The notes beneath the pieces were generated by a model that was not told where the DNA came from, did not search any database, and saw only the letters and a list, made by a program, of their open reading frames with translations. A stretch of 64,000 nucleotides of DNA from NCBI GenBank assembly GCA_034506395.1, contig JAPDPQ010000018.1, forward strand, positions 44,140 through 108,139. The letters are read 5' to 3'. Positions 1 through 11,664 of this stretch are shown here, piece by piece. The stretch comes from a candidate division KSB1 bacterium. Its GTDB lineage: Bacteria; Zhuqueibacterota; Zhuqueibacteria; Thermofontimicrobiales; Thermofontimicrobiaceae. Made by a program: the position numbers and the translations under genes. The stretch's first letter is position 1, and each line of letters starts with the position of its first letter.

Positions 1-1
1 T

Positions 2-961
2 TTGCAAGCGATGGATAAAATGCCACCTGATCGCAATTTGGATTGCCGCGCCTGTGGTTATCCCACTTGTCGAGATAAGGCGATCGCAGTCGCTCAGGGA
101 TTGGCGGAGATCGAAATGTGTCTCCCCTATCTTTTGGAACGAACTCGAAAAATCTACAATGAGCTGAAAAAATCCCATCAGGAACTTCAAATTTCCCATC
201 AAGAATTAGAGAAAGCCCAGGCTTCACTGATCCGCACAGAAAAATTGGCGTCGTTAGGCCAATTGGCGGCCGGGGTCGCGCATGAGATCAACAATCCGCT
301 GGGTACAATCACCATTTTCGCCCACTTGATTTTAAAATCATTGGCCCCGGATGATCCGCGGCGACAAGATGTCCAGATGATCATCGACGAAGCCAATCGC
401 ACCAAGGAAATTGTCCAGGGATTGCTCAGCTTTGCCCGTGAGACCAAAATGCGGCCTGGGACGACCAATCTCAATCAGCTCATCGAAGAGGTCTTGGCTT
501 TGGTGGTCAATCAGTCCTTGTTCCATAACATCTCCATTCATAAGGATCTGGCAATTAATCTCCCGGCGACTTTTGCCGATGGCACTCAGTTAAAACAGGT
601 TTTTCTGAACATCATCCTCAACGCCGCTCAGGCAATGAACGGCGGTGGCGATCTGTTTATTCGGAGTCAATACGATGCTACCAAACAGCACATTGAAATT
701 GCCATACGGGATACTGGCCCAGGCATCGAACCTGAGGTGCTCAATAAAATCTTCGACCCGTTCTTCACCACCAAAGAAAAGGGAACTGGACTTGGGTTAG
801 CAATTTCCTATGGCATTGTTGAGCGGCATCACGGGAAGATCGACGTGCAGACCGAACCTGGCAAGGGGAGCACTTTTATCATCACGCTGCCAATTTTAGA
901 AAACGAACAGAAATTGAGTGGCGAATCCCACCAGGAACCGATCGCTGCAACGCTGAGCTGA
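2..961 (+). CDS. Fe-S domain sensor histidine kinase (5' partial)
   Basis: Sensor kinase whose true start lies left of the window; the frame is open to base 2. The N-terminus has a cysteine motif CRACGYPTC followed by a fourth Cys (EMC), as in the small 4Fe-4S domain found on hydrogenase-linked proteins. A coiled-coil linker of KSHQEL/SHQELE repeats leads to a HisKA domain (phospho-acceptor in GVAHEINNPLG) and an HATPase with N box (NIILNAAQAM), G1 (DTGPGIEPE), F box (DPFFTTK) and G2 (GTGLGLAISYG). No membrane segment is visible, so it is probably cytoplasmic, and the cluster could sense redox state. The receiver 67 bases downstream is the likely partner. The kinase call is firm; the signal is inferred. 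Confidence 0.9.
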   Translation: MQAMDKMPPDRNLDCRACGYPTCRDKAIAVAQGLAEIEMCLPYLLERTRKIYNELKKSHQELQISHQELEKAQASLIRTEKLASLGQLAAGVAHEINNPLGTITIFAHLILKSLAPDDPRRQDVQMIIDEANRTKEIVQGLLSFARETKMRPGTTNLNQLIEEVLALVVNQSLFHNISIHKDLAINLPATFADGTQLKQVFLNIILNAAQAMNGGGDLFIRSQYDATKQHIEIAIRDTGPGIEPEVLNKIFDPFFTTKEKGTGLGLAISYGIVERHHGKIDVQTEPGKGSTFIITLPILENEQKLSGESHQEPIAATLS

Positions 962-1028
962 GCAATTTCACTTATTGGGTCGTTTATGTATCGATTTCAT
1001 TTTGAGATCAAAAAGAAGGAGACTTGCA

Positions 1029-1445
1029 GTGGCTGATAAAATAAAAATTTTGTTGGTTGACAACGATGTTGACTTTGTGGATTTGAATAAAGCGGTGCTC
1101 GAAAATAGCGGCTTTGAAGTGGTTACCGCCTTCTCCGGCCGTGAGGGGATTGATAAAGTAAAGGTCGAACATCCAGATTTGATAGTGCTCGATCTGATGA
1201 TGGAAAAACATGATGCTGGTTTTTCGTTTGCAAAACAGATCAAAGCTGATCCGATTTTCAAGCGAATCCCCATTTTGATGCTCACTTCAGTAGCCGAAGT
1301 GACTGGCTTCGGTTTCTCTCAGGAACTCGATGGTTATTGGATGAAGACCGACGATTACGCAGAAAAGCCGATTATGCCAGACGAACTGGTTCGCAGGGTC
1401 AGGGCATTGCTGGAGAAATCTAAGGAGAAGGAGCAGCCGCGCTAA
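1029..1445 (+). CDS. Single-domain response regulator
   Basis: A 138-aa receiver with no output domain. The GTG start at 1029 is preferred over the open frame reaching back to 975 because AAGGAG (1016-1021) lies 7 bases upstream and the protein then begins MADKIKILLVDND, the first receiver strand. Visible residues: acidic pocket (DND), phospho-acceptor Asp in LIVLDLMM, Thr in MLTS and Lys in EKP. There is an insertion between the Thr and Lys strands (FGFSQELDGYWMKTDDY), as in receivers linked to hydrogenase and formate dehydrogenase loci. It lies just after the Fe-S kinase, and the pair likely form a phosphorelay. Its output partner is not in the window. Confidence 0.85.
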   Translation: MADKIKILLVDNDVDFVDLNKAVLENSGFEVVTAFSGREGIDKVKVEHPDLIVLDLMMEKHDAGFSFAKQIKADPIFKRIPILMLTSVAEVTGFGFSQELDGYWMKTDDYAEKPIMPDELVRRVRALLEKSKEKEQPR

Positions 1446-1683
1446 GGCGCTTCACCGCCGCTTATCGAATCAGCCAAAGCTCCGATTCATCAGCCATTCG
1501 GACTGATTTCGGTCCAAACACGGGAGTTTGATGGGTGGTGGAAGCTATTTCGGTCACCATCATTGGCAATTCTAAGCCTTTAGGAGCATCGGAGTAATTG
1601 CGAATGGCAAACGGACAAAAAATTGGGCCCATGCGCTTAGTTTCATTCGCAATTTGATGTTCCCAAATGAAATGTAACTCTGA

Positions 1684-3720
<2,037 letters not shown>

Positions 3721-3857
3721 TTGCCTTATTGTTTTAATCAATTTGTATCCATCGATCCTAATTTGCACCTCGCGGATGAATACATGATTGAATAGGGGCG
3801 TAGATCCGGCTCATTCAGCCCAATCGAAATCTTTCAAACCAGGAGGATGGCGAAGCT

Positions 3858-4715
3858 TTGGCTCCCGTGGTTCACTATCTCGGTCAGGTGCTTTTGATCA
3901 CCTTCAAAATATTTTTCGGTCTTTTTTTCCCGATCATTTTTTGTTGCATCATTTTGAACGTGCTATCTCGGGAGCAAAACCGTCGGCTCTATTATATTGG
4001 CGGCTGGAAGGCGCTGTTGGTGACTGCATGGATCGGCACACCGATCCATGAGTTCAGCCATTATTTGTTCGCCGTGCTATCGTTCCACAAAGTCCAGGAT
4101 CTCAAGCTGTTTCAGCCGGACCCAGAGACTGGCTCCATGGGATATGTCGCCCATAGCTACAAGATCGACAATTTTTACCAGGCAGTCATCGGCAACACTT
4201 TCATCGCCATCGCTCCATTTTTCGGTGGCGCAGCGGCCATTTATTTAATTAGCTCGTTCGTTTTCCCTGAGTTCGCGCTATTCGCTGAGCATGTCCCACG
4301 TGTCTATTATCTCACCATCGACAATGCCTTGGAATGGAAGAGCTATCTGCTATTTGGAAAGACTGCGTTTCATTTCTTCAATTATTTGTACGACACATTT
4401 TTTTCACCCGAAATGCTGCGCGATTGGAAATTATACGTGTTTTTGTTCTTGATGCTGGGTATTGCCAATCACCTCTCTCCCTCGGCATCAGATTTTAGAA
4501 ATTTCTGGTATCCAATCACTGCATTGCTCGTGACTATCGCGCTATTGAACCTTTTTATCTACCCTTTGGTCAAGGAACCTTCGACCATTATCCTCAGCGC
4601 ATCAAAATACATCTTTGCATTTCTACCAATCCTGTATCTGGCAATTTTTATCAGTTCGCTCGGTCTGATGATCACCTATCTGCTATCGGCTCTGCTCTGG
4701 TTGGTGAGAAAATAA
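3858..4715 (+). CDS. Integral membrane protein with HEFSH motif (possible M50-like peptidase)
   Basis: A 285-aa polytopic protein with about six hydrophobic segments. After the second segment the sequence GTPIHEFSHYLFA carries an HExxH zinc-binding motif at a membrane boundary, followed by a soluble stretch with GSMGYVAHSY and another helix (IAIAPFFGGAAAIYL). This order recalls site-2-type M50 proteins, but the NPDG-type third-ligand motif seen in the canonical M50 gene at 27.7 kb is not obvious. The start is TTG at 3858 with AGGAGG (3841-3846) 11 bases upstream; no ATG lies in frame nearby. It may be a protease or an inactive relative. I do not recognise the family. Confidence 0.7.
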   Translation: MAPVVHYLGQVLLITFKIFFGLFFPIIFCCIILNVLSREQNRRLYYIGGWKALLVTAWIGTPIHEFSHYLFAVLSFHKVQDLKLFQPDPETGSMGYVAHSYKIDNFYQAVIGNTFIAIAPFFGGAAAIYLISSFVFPEFALFAEHVPRVYYLTIDNALEWKSYLLFGKTAFHFFNYLYDTFFSPEMLRDWKLYVFLFLMLGIANHLSPSASDFRNFWYPITALLVTIALLNLFIYPLVKEPSTIILSASKYIFAFLPILYLAIFISSLGLMITYLLSALLWLVRK

Positions 4716-5020
4716 CCAGCAGCAACGAAGCCTCTGCCATTCCGCGCTTCAGCGATCCCTGAAACAATTGGTGCAGTCTCTTAAATAGAAACGCCCTCAC
4801 GAAACTCTCCAATCAAATCCGCTAAATGCCGAGAAAATGTCATTCCGAACGAAGTGAGGAATCTGACCAAATTACGTAACTCGCCGATCATTGCCCCTGA
4901 ACGCCAAGGGTATCAACATGATCAACCCATTAATAAGCCCTGCCGCCGCTGTTGCAGATGGAAGATTGGTGACAACGCAGGCAATCAAAGGGCAAATCCA
5001 TTTAGCAACAAGCACAAAAA
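4716..5020. other. Intergenic stretch with half a dispersed repeat
   Basis: A 305-base gap between convergent genes. It holds the left arm of the dispersed TGTCATTCCGAAC repeat and no credible gene or terminator. Confidence 0.6.
4838..4865 (+). repeat. Left arm of dispersed palindromic repeat A
   Basis: The arm TGTCATTCCGAACGAAGTGA is followed by GGAATCTG. The same arm occurs at 32742 and, more degenerate, at 25545 and inverted near 45970. The right arm expected about 50 bases downstream is not recognisable, so this is a truncated copy. Confidence 0.75.
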
Positions 5021-6055
5021 TCAGTCAAATAATTCATGAAGCGTCTGGATTGTGAAATCGATATCCTCGCGAGAAACATCGAGATGGGTGACGGCTCGCA
5101 CCAGCGATGGACCGAAAGGTACCATAAGGATGCCCTTTGACTTCAGACGATTCAGTACCTCTGCTACGGATCTGCCCGAATGAGCGACGTCAAAAATCAC
5201 GATGTTGGTTTCCACTTGATCAGGATCGAGGCGAAAGCCTTTAATTTGAGCCAAAGCAGTTGCCAGCATCTTCGCATGGCGATGATCCTCGGCCAGTCGC
5301 TGCACATTATGTTCAAGAGCATAAAGCGCAGCGGCTGCTAAAATTCCCACTTGACGCATTCCGCCGCCCAGCATCTTGCGAATGCGATGGGCTCGCTGGA
5401 TAAATGGCTTTGAACCAGCCAAGATTGAACCAACTGGCGCGCCAAGTCCCTTGGAGAAGCAGAACATCACTGAATCGAAATACTTGGCGTAATCTTTGGG
5501 ATGGAGCCCTGTGGCCACACAGGCATTGAACAATCGAGCGCCGTCCAGATGCATTTTGAGTCCATGTTGCTGTGCTAACGCGTGGATGGCTTGAATCTTA
5601 TCGATTGGATAGATCGAACCACCTCCGCGATTGTGCGTGTTCTCCAAACAGATCAATCGAGTAGGTGGCACATGCACGTTCGGCTCCCGAATCTCTCTGG
5701 CGATCTGATCAGCCGTGATTATCCCGCGCTCTCCCAAGATGGTATTGATCTGTACCCCGCCGATGACCGCCGCTCCAGCAACTTCATAATTGAAAGTATG
5801 CGATTCTCGCTCCACAATCACCTCATCCCCGGGCTGGGTGTGCGCCAAAATGGCGATCGTATTGGCCATAGTACCCGACGGCGTAAACAGCGCTGCTTCT
5901 TTGCCCAAGAGTTCAGCCACCTTCGTTTGGAGAAGATTCACCGTGGGATCGTCACCAAACACATCGTCTCCCACCTCTGCCTCGGCCATGGCGCGTCGCA
6001 TCTCAGGGGAAGGCCGAGTGACTGTATCGCTTCGCAAATCGACTATTTTGTTCAT
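5021..6055 (-). CDS. ltaE: Low-specificity L-threonine aldolase
   Basis: PLP enzyme splitting L-threonine or allo-threonine to glycine and acetaldehyde. It has 344 aa, the normal length. It starts [19 protein letters not shown], the family's signature opening, with GGAG upstream (gagggagtaaagcgcatg). Further landmarks: [15 protein letters not shown], the cofactor segment [10 protein letters not shown] and the PLP-binding Lys in [12 protein letters not shown]. It stands alone on the minus strand. The acetaldehyde could be a substrate for the ferredoxin-linked aldehyde oxidoreductase at 11.7 kb; that link is inference from proximity only. Confidence 0.95.
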   Translation of the reverse strand: MNKIVDLRSDTVTRPSPEMRRAMAEAEVGDDVFGDDPTVNLLQTKVAELLGKEAALFTPSGTMANTIAILAHTQPGDEVIVERESHTFNYEVAGAAVIGGVQINTILGERGIITADQIAREIREPNVHVPPTRLICLENTHNRGGGSIYPIDKIQAIHALAQQHGLKMHLDGARLFNACVATGLHPKDYAKYFDSVMFCFSKGLGAPVGSILAGSKPFIQRAHRIRKMLGGGMRQVGILAAAALYALEHNVQRLAEDHRHAKMLATALAQIKGFRLDPDQVETNIVIFDVAHSGRSVAEVLNRLKSKGILMVPFGPSLVRAVTHLDVSREDIDFTIQTLHELFD

Positions 6056-6435
6056 GCGCTTTACTCCCTCTCATTTAAATTCATTAGCCAATATTAACAA
6101 TATTTCTTTTTAAAGTCAATAGCCATCTATGAAATGGACGGCCAAACTATCTCTGGTTAAAATTTCGATTGAAATTTTAAAACAAAATCTTTATATTCAG
6201 CGCAAGGGAGGTCGGTTGGAATGAGGATTGATGATGGCGCATCGCGCATCCGAGCTGAAAGGATAATTATATCAACCATGATTGACGGCATGAATTTCAA
6301 TCTTTCTTTTTAAGATTGGCAAGAATTGACTTTTTACCATCGTTACATTTCACTGGCGCTTATTAATTTTTTCGTAGTCTGGGAACTGTTATGGCAAAGA
6401 GTTTTTGATTTGATCATTTAGAGCAAAGGTGGGAT
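6056..6435. other. Divergent intergenic region
   Basis: A 380-base AT-rich region between the divergent threonine aldolase and DUF2179 genes that must hold both promoters. TTGACT at 6327 could be a -35 box, but no good -10 follows. No small gene or repeat was seen. Confidence 0.4.
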
Positions 6436-7008
6436 ATGACAGATTCGATCGTAGATTATGTCATTGTTCCGGCTTTAATTTTTTCCGCCCGGATCATCGA
6501 TGTTTCGATTGGAACGATTCGGGTGATCTTATTATCGCGCGGCAACCGGCTGATCGCCCCTCTAATGGGATTCTTTGAGGTGATCATCTGGTTGGCGGCG
6601 ATCGGCAAAGTGATGCAAAATTTAACCAATGTCGTGTGCTACATCGCCTATGGTGCTGGATTCGCCACGGGAAACTATGTCGGCATGTTGATCGAATCGA
6701 AACTGGCGTTGGGATATCAGATCGTGCGCATCATCTCAACCAGCCCTCTGCAATTGCTTCCCAACGAACTCCGCAACGAGGGCTACGGCGTCACCGTGCT
6801 AAAAGGCCGCGGTGCTAGCGGTGTGGTCCATATTTTGTTCTCAGTTATTTCCCGAAAAAAAGTGAACGATTTTATCAAATTGGTCCTAAGCATTGAACCC
6901 AAGGCGTTCATTTCCGTCGAGGACGTTCGCTCGTCCTATTCTGGCTATTTGCCAACAACGCCCCGAGGCAACTCATTCTGGATGAGAAGAATCTTTAAGA
7001 AAAAATGA
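6436..7008 (+). CDS. DUF2179/UPF0316 family membrane protein
   Basis: A 190-aa protein with about three N-terminal membrane helices (DYVIVPALIFSARIIDVSIG; APLMGFFEVIIWLAAIGKV; VVCYIAYGAGFATGNYVGML) and a soluble C-terminal domain (GYGVTVLKGRGASG, VISRKKVNDFIKLV, ISVEDVRSSYSG). This is the UPF0316 layout of membrane part plus DUF2179 domain. The family's function is not established. Transcribed alone, divergently from the aldolase; ATG with AAGGTGGG just upstream. Confidence 0.85.
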   Translation: MTDSIVDYVIVPALIFSARIIDVSIGTIRVILLSRGNRLIAPLMGFFEVIIWLAAIGKVMQNLTNVVCYIAYGAGFATGNYVGMLIESKLALGYQIVRIISTSPLQLLPNELRNEGYGVTVLKGRGASGVVHILFSVISRKKVNDFIKLVLSIEPKAFISVEDVRSSYSGYLPTTPRGNSFWMRRIFKKK

Positions 7009-7787
7009 ACTCGCTTTCGCACAGCCTAACCAAGAAGTTCGATCAAGCGATCGGTTTGGTCATCGAAAATTCGACAAAGAACTAAGTGATAGATCTTTGT
7101 GCAGCCAAGGTTCAATGGAAAAAAAGAATGTGCCTCGATCTTTATTTTTCGGGCAGATCATTGTTGGGATATTTATCAGTCTCTGCCTTTCGATCCACAG
7201 CTATCTGAATTTTTCATCATCTTTTCTGAACTCAGCCTTGCTACTTTAGATCAGACATGGTCGCTTTCTGATTTGCCGAAGCATGGCAACTCTTTAGCAC
7301 AATTTTGATTTATTTGTTGAGGAGGTGATTTGCCTTTGCGAGGCTCCCTGTTTCATAGCTAAAGCCTCAAATTGTAGTATTGCGGAAGGATGAATCTCTG
7401 TGTCATGATCAGCAAGATTTCCCTTCCACTTTGATGACCATTTGTAAGAACACAGCGTGGCTCAAAAGATTGGAGCAAAGGGATCAATTTTTAAGAAATG
7501 ACTTGACTTTTTATTAAAATGTTATATTTTCTTGGTAGCACAATTGATTTTCTAACCGAACTAAATTGAGATATGCGAGCAGAAAAGCGACCGCTGTTAA
7601 TCATCTCACCGTTCAAAAGCAATCGAATTACTCCATCCATTCCCGAGTTTCCATCACCCCGCAGCAATGACCTACTGACTGGCAATATAATATGTCTGGC
7701 AACAACCGTCATTTATTCCAGATCGATTTATAAATTGGTCAAATCATGAATTCTGCCTTGAACCGCTAAAACAAGGAGATCAAATTT
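7009..7787. other. Long intergenic region without supported genes
   Basis: A 779-base AT-rich gap. Short open frames on both strands have neither ribosome sites nor recognisable products. It contains a candidate promoter near 7503 for the downstream operon. No tRNA or hairpin terminator was convincing. Confidence 0.5.
7503..7530 (+). promoter_or_regulatory. Candidate sigma-70 promoter for the 7.8-10.3 kb operon
   Basis: TTGACT at 7503-7508 and TATTTT at 7525-7530 with 16-base spacing; an overlapping TATATT would give a too-short 14. The leader would be about 250 bases. Confidence 0.3.
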
Positions 7788-9032
7788 ATGCATTACAAAT
7801 TACTGTCCCCAGACGACCTTAAAGCCATGGATGCGCTAAAGGCATACCATGGCGGTGCAGAAGAGATTATGCGAACGATGCATCATATGCGCGATTTTTC
7901 GGTTCGAAAAAGGATTCTTGCGGAGAAAGGTTTTGGAACGATGATCGAGCGAGCCGAACAATTGGTGAAACAATTTGCTAAAGTGCAGGATTTCGAACGG
8001 TCGGCGAATATTCGATACAACGAACGATTCGGTATTGCCACTTCTCAGGTTTCTGGGTTTCAAGGCGCTAAAGCGACTTTTCGCTGTATGCAACGCATTG
8101 CCGAAAGCGCTCAAACTGATATTCCAGTCTATGTCCCAGCAGAAATGATCTCGGTGATGGCATTGACCGATGACTATGTATACAACGGGGATTTGCTTGC
8201 GACTTTGACCATGGCAGAAAACATCATGAAAGTCTCCAAGTTTTGCAACACCAATCTGATTGGTATTCCGCAGCCCGAAAAGCGTTTTCAGGAATTAGAG
8301 AAAGTTACTGGCAAAAAATTCCCCCGCATTTCAATTGATCGCGAAACTTCAAAGCTCAGATTGGTCAACCAAGGCACATTTTTCGGCAATTTCGGCGGCA
8401 TTGAGGTGTCCAATGACAATCATCTGATCTATTTGGATGGGATCACCCGTTGCGCTAAGGCCACCGGCGGTAATTTCTATTTGAATCCAAGTTGGAGCAC
8501 CATTATAGCGATTTGCTACTACGGCCGCGATCTGACAGACCTTCACATCAAAGTTTCCATGTTACTATCCACCCAAAATCTGATGCAGTTCCGCATGTTG
8601 CTCAATATCATGAAAGAATACTTGCGCGATGATGGGACCAGTCCAATTTATGAGGTGAATATCGGCAATGCTGTGACGCCAGAGAACTTCATTCGTTGCA
8701 GTGATGAATTAAAAGCAAGCGGGATCAAAGGGGTGAGCTTGGCAGCGCATATTTTTATCAATCCCGATCTTGGGGCGGCAGATTATAATTGGTTCGACAA
8801 CGCGATTCGGGTGCTGGAGAACGGTACCAATATGACTTTCAAATATGAAAGCGACGGAACCGCTCGCGAGATGGATACCATGGAGGCCTATTTCATTTCC
8901 AAAGAGGAATTGGATCAGAAGTCAAATATCATCGGCGATGTGATGTACTACAAATGTCTGCGATGCACCAGAGATGCACGAGAGTTCATGAAACGGGGCA
9001 TCCGCGTGAAATTCGGTAGCAGCTCATTATAA
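7788..9032 (+). CDS. Conserved-looking protein of unknown function in an aminotransferase operon
   Basis: A 414-aa soluble protein that I do not recognise. It has AAGGAG 9 bases before its ATG and good coding character. The N-terminal 100 residues look helical (GGAEEIMRTMHHMRDFSVRK). The centre and end alternate short strands and helices as an alpha/beta or TIM-barrel enzyme would (IYEVNIGNAVTPENF, GIKGVSLAAHIFINPDLGAA). Polar motifs worth noting are SNDNHLIYLDGITRCAKATG, NPSWSTIIAI and a CLRCTRDAREFMKRG tail with two cysteines. No signal peptide or membrane helix. The stop is 14 bases before the aminotransferase start, so the two are co-transcribed and probably act on a shared amino-acid-derived substrate; this is inference. 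Confidence 0.75.
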   Translation: MHYKLLSPDDLKAMDALKAYHGGAEEIMRTMHHMRDFSVRKRILAEKGFGTMIERAEQLVKQFAKVQDFERSANIRYNERFGIATSQVSGFQGAKATFRCMQRIAESAQTDIPVYVPAEMISVMALTDDYVYNGDLLATLTMAENIMKVSKFCNTNLIGIPQPEKRFQELEKVTGKKFPRISIDRETSKLRLVNQGTFFGNFGGIEVSNDNHLIYLDGITRCAKATGGNFYLNPSWSTIIAICYYGRDLTDLHIKVSMLLSTQNLMQFRMLLNIMKEYLRDDGTSPIYEVNIGNAVTPENFIRCSDELKASGIKGVSLAAHIFINPDLGAADYNWFDNAIRVLENGTNMTFKYESDGTAREMDTMEAYFISKEELDQKSNIIGDVMYYKCLRCTRDAREFMKRGIRVKFGSSSL

Positions 9033-9046
9033 TCAACGGATGGCCT

Positions 9047-10255
9047 ATGGAAGAAAAATTTGCTGAGCTCTATTCAGAGCATATCAAACAGATGAAAGCC
9101 TCTGCTATCCGTGAAATTTGCAAATTGATCGCCAAACCAGAGATCATTTCTCTGGCTGGTGGATGGCCAGACCCAGCGACATTCCCCGTCGAGGAAGCAC
9201 GCGAGATCCTTGCGGATATTCTCGAGAAACAGTGGCGCTATGCCTTACAATACGGGACGACTGAAGGCCTGCCCGAATTTCGGGAGTTCATCGCTCAATG
9301 GGCCAAACAGCACGAGCATATCGACATCACGGCCGATCAGATCCTGCTGACCACTGGCTCAACCCAAGGAATGGATCTGGCTGGCAAAACATTGATTAAC
9401 CCCGGCGATCTGATCTGTGCAGAGTTGCCCACTTATTTCCTCGGTGCCTTCACGATCTATGGCGCCAAAGTCATCGGAATTCCAATCGATGACCATGGCA
9501 TTCAAACCGATCAATTTGAACAAAAATTAAAGGAATTGTATCGAAATGGCCAGCGGATCAAATTGCTTTACATCCAACCGAATTTCCAAAATCCCACTGG
9601 AGCCACCTTAGCTTTAGATCGTCGGCATCAAGTGATCCAGTTGGCCAATGAATATAATTTCATGATTGTCGAGGATAATCCATACGGCGACATAAATTTC
9701 GAGGCCCAATCGCTGCCAGCTTTAAAAGCACTGGATCGATCGGAGCGAGTTATCTACCTCCGATCGTTTTCAAAAGTGTTTTCTCCAGGGATTCGGCTTG
9801 CCTGGGCTGCTGGGGAGGCTCAAGTCATTCGCAAGATGGCTATTGCCAAGCAATATATTGATGCCTGTAGCTGCACGCTATCCCAATATCTCATGTACGA
9901 ATTCTGCAAACGGGGGTATCTGGAGCAACAGATCCAAAAAAATATTTCGTTCTATCAGGCCAAACGCGATTTCATGCTACAAGCGCTGGAACGGTACTTT
10001 CCTGAATCGGTTCAATGGAACCGACCGAAAGGGGGATTTTTCATCTTCGTTCGATTGCCAGACTACATGGATGCTGGAGAAATTCTGGAGGAAGCAGTGG
10101 CCAACAACGTCGCTTTCATCTCTGGAGCACCTTTTTACATTGATGGCAGTGGCTGCAATACGATGCGGTTATCTTATGCGCAATCGTCAAATCATGAAAT
10201 CGAACAAGCGATTAAAGTGATTGGGCAAATCATCAAAAAGCGGCTCAAATCCTAA
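9047..10255 (+). CDS. Fold-type I PLP aminotransferase (LysN/2-aminoadipate type)
   Basis: A 402-aa class I/II aminotransferase, cytoplasmic, transferring an amino group from an amino acid to a 2-oxoacid. Visible: SLAGGWPDPATFP opening, LQYGTTEGLPEFRE, cofactor-contact motifs TTGSTQGMDL, QPNFQNPTGAT and EDNPYGD, and the PLP Lys in SFSKVFSPGIRLAW. The opening and the NPTG/SFSK spacing match the MocR/LysN subgroup, which includes 2-aminoadipate, aromatic and branched-chain transaminases; the substrate cannot be read from sequence. No helix-turn-helix domain is attached. It is the second gene after the unknown 414-aa gene, 14 bases away, and is followed by a hairpin terminator. Confidence 0.92.
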   Translation: MEEKFAELYSEHIKQMKASAIREICKLIAKPEIISLAGGWPDPATFPVEEAREILADILEKQWRYALQYGTTEGLPEFREFIAQWAKQHEHIDITADQILLTTGSTQGMDLAGKTLINPGDLICAELPTYFLGAFTIYGAKVIGIPIDDHGIQTDQFEQKLKELYRNGQRIKLLYIQPNFQNPTGATLALDRRHQVIQLANEYNFMIVEDNPYGDINFEAQSLPALKALDRSERVIYLRSFSKVFSPGIRLAWAAGEAQVIRKMAIAKQYIDACSCTLSQYLMYEFCKRGYLEQQIQKNISFYQAKRDFMLQALERYFPESVQWNRPKGGFFIFVRLPDYMDAGEILEEAVANNVAFISGAPFYIDGSGCNTMRLSYAQSSNHEIEQAIKVIGQIIKKRLKS

Positions 10256-10277
10256 ATTTGTCCCTGCTTCAATTTTC

Positions 10278-10317
10278 AAGCATCAACGAGTACCCTATTA
10301 AAAAATGACTGATGCTT
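10278..10317 (+). terminator. Rho-independent terminator after the aminotransferase
   Basis: AAGCATCA (10278-10285) pairs with TGATGCTT (10310-10317), followed by TTTATTT. The loop of 24 bases is long but AT-rich. Confidence 0.5.
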
Positions 10318-10432
10318 TTTATTTACATTATTTCATTCGTTCTTCAACATTAGAAAAAGGCCATTTTGCCTGATGCTACTGGTGAATTAAAGGCGGATTG
10401 AATAAATATCAACGAAAACAACGGAGCGAACG

Positions 10433-11470
10433 ATGAAGCACAAACTTATTTTAATCGGATTCGGAGTTGTTGGTCAGGGATTAACCGAAATTCTCATTTC
10501 TAAAAAAGATTTTCTCCAACAAAAGTTTGGTTTTGAGTATGAAATTGTCGCTGTCTCAGATTTGCTGAAAGGATCGATTGCCAATCCGCAGGGGCTTGAT
10601 CCTATAATGTTGCTCGATCTGGTGAAATCTGGCAAAAAGCTGAATGAATACTCGCATGGAACAACTGGAATGGATGCGCTGACCACCATTAACCGGGTTG
10701 ATGCGGATATTATGATCGAGGTTTCCTACACAGATGTGAAGACCGGCGAGCCTGCGACATCGCATTGCCGAGCGGCTTTCCAAAGAGGGATGCATGTGGT
10801 CACGACCAACAAAGGCCCAGTGGCGCTGTTCTATCATGATCTGAAAAAATTAGCCAGCTCAAAAGGCTTGATGTTCGGCATCGAGGGGACAGTGATGAGC
10901 GGCACTCCAGTGCTCAATACTGGGATGAAAAGTCTGGCTGGCTGCAACTTCACCCGTATCAGCGGCATTTTGAACGGCACGACCAACTTCATCTTGACCG
11001 AGATGGAGCAAGGCAAATCTTATGAAGCGGCTTTGAAAAAAGCCCAGGAATTGGGGTATGCTGAGGCTGATCCCACAGGCGATGTTGAGGGCTGGGATGC
11101 ATTGGCCAAAGTGATTATCCTTTCCAATGTGTTGATGGGAGGCAATGTGAAATTCCAAGACGCCGAACGAGAGGGCATTACCAAAATCACGCTCGAAGAT
11201 GTTCAAAAAGCCAAAGCAGAAGGAGCGCGCTGGAAGCTCATCGGCGAGACCAGCATCCAAGAAGGCAAAATCAAAGCCAAGGTTGCGCCCAAAAAACTGC
11301 CGCTTTCCGATCCCTTGGCAAGCGTGATGGGTGCTACCAATGCCATCACCTTCGAAACCGATCTCATGGGCAATGTGACGGTCATCGGCAAAGGGGCTGG
11401 GAAAATCGAGACTGGATTTTCAGTTTTAAGCGACCTATTGGATATTCATCGCACCGTGACGGGCAGGTAA
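10433..11470 (+). CDS. hom: Homoserine dehydrogenase (no ACT domain)
   Basis: NAD(P)-dependent interconversion of aspartate semialdehyde and homoserine. It has 345 aa, shorter than the usual 400-430 because the regulatory ACT domain is absent. N-terminal Rossmann fold with GFGVVGQG; catalytic region with EGTVMSGTPVLNT, GILNGTTNFILTEME, KKAQELGYAEADPTGDVEGWDA. ATG with GGAG 6 bases upstream. It lies between an aminotransferase and an aldehyde oxidoreductase, not with threonine or methionine genes, so a catabolic or altered role is possible. ACT-less forms of this size are common in archaea and some anaerobes, so the assignment itself is sound. Confidence 0.92.
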   Translation: MKHKLILIGFGVVGQGLTEILISKKDFLQQKFGFEYEIVAVSDLLKGSIANPQGLDPIMLLDLVKSGKKLNEYSHGTTGMDALTTINRVDADIMIEVSYTDVKTGEPATSHCRAAFQRGMHVVTTNKGPVALFYHDLKKLASSKGLMFGIEGTVMSGTPVLNTGMKSLAGCNFTRISGILNGTTNFILTEMEQGKSYEAALKKAQELGYAEADPTGDVEGWDALAKVIILSNVLMGGNVKFQDAEREGITKITLEDVQKAKAEGARWKLIGETSIQEGKIKAKVAPKKLPLSDPLASVMGATNAITFETDLMGNVTVIGKGAGKIETGFSVLSDLLDIHRTVTGR

Positions 11471-11664
11471 CAGCTTTCCATGCAAGGCGCATAGGGCATG
11501 GCGCAAGGTATGATCTTGTTGATTCGGGAAAAAAAGCTTTTGCTTCATTCAATAAGATGGAAGGTTGCCTAATTTTCATACTCCATCCATCATGCTGCCT
11601 GCAATGGAGTTCACTTCTCTTCATAAACCACTGATCAATGCTTATCTCAGAAGGAGACCAAGAT

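Noticed and set aside
5582..6097. 171-codon frame opposite the threonine aldolase gene
   Set aside because: It lies wholly antisense to a strongly supported gene and has no product similarity.
7099..7308. 69-codon plus-strand frame after the DUF2179 gene
   Set aside because: No ribosome site or recognisable sequence; AT-rich chance frame. The AGGAGG-like site at 7320 leads only to a ten-codon frame.
11638..11664. Earlier start of the aldehyde oxidoreductase
   Set aside because: The ribosome site AAGGAG lies after it and directly serves ATG 11665; AOR proteins begin close to that Met.
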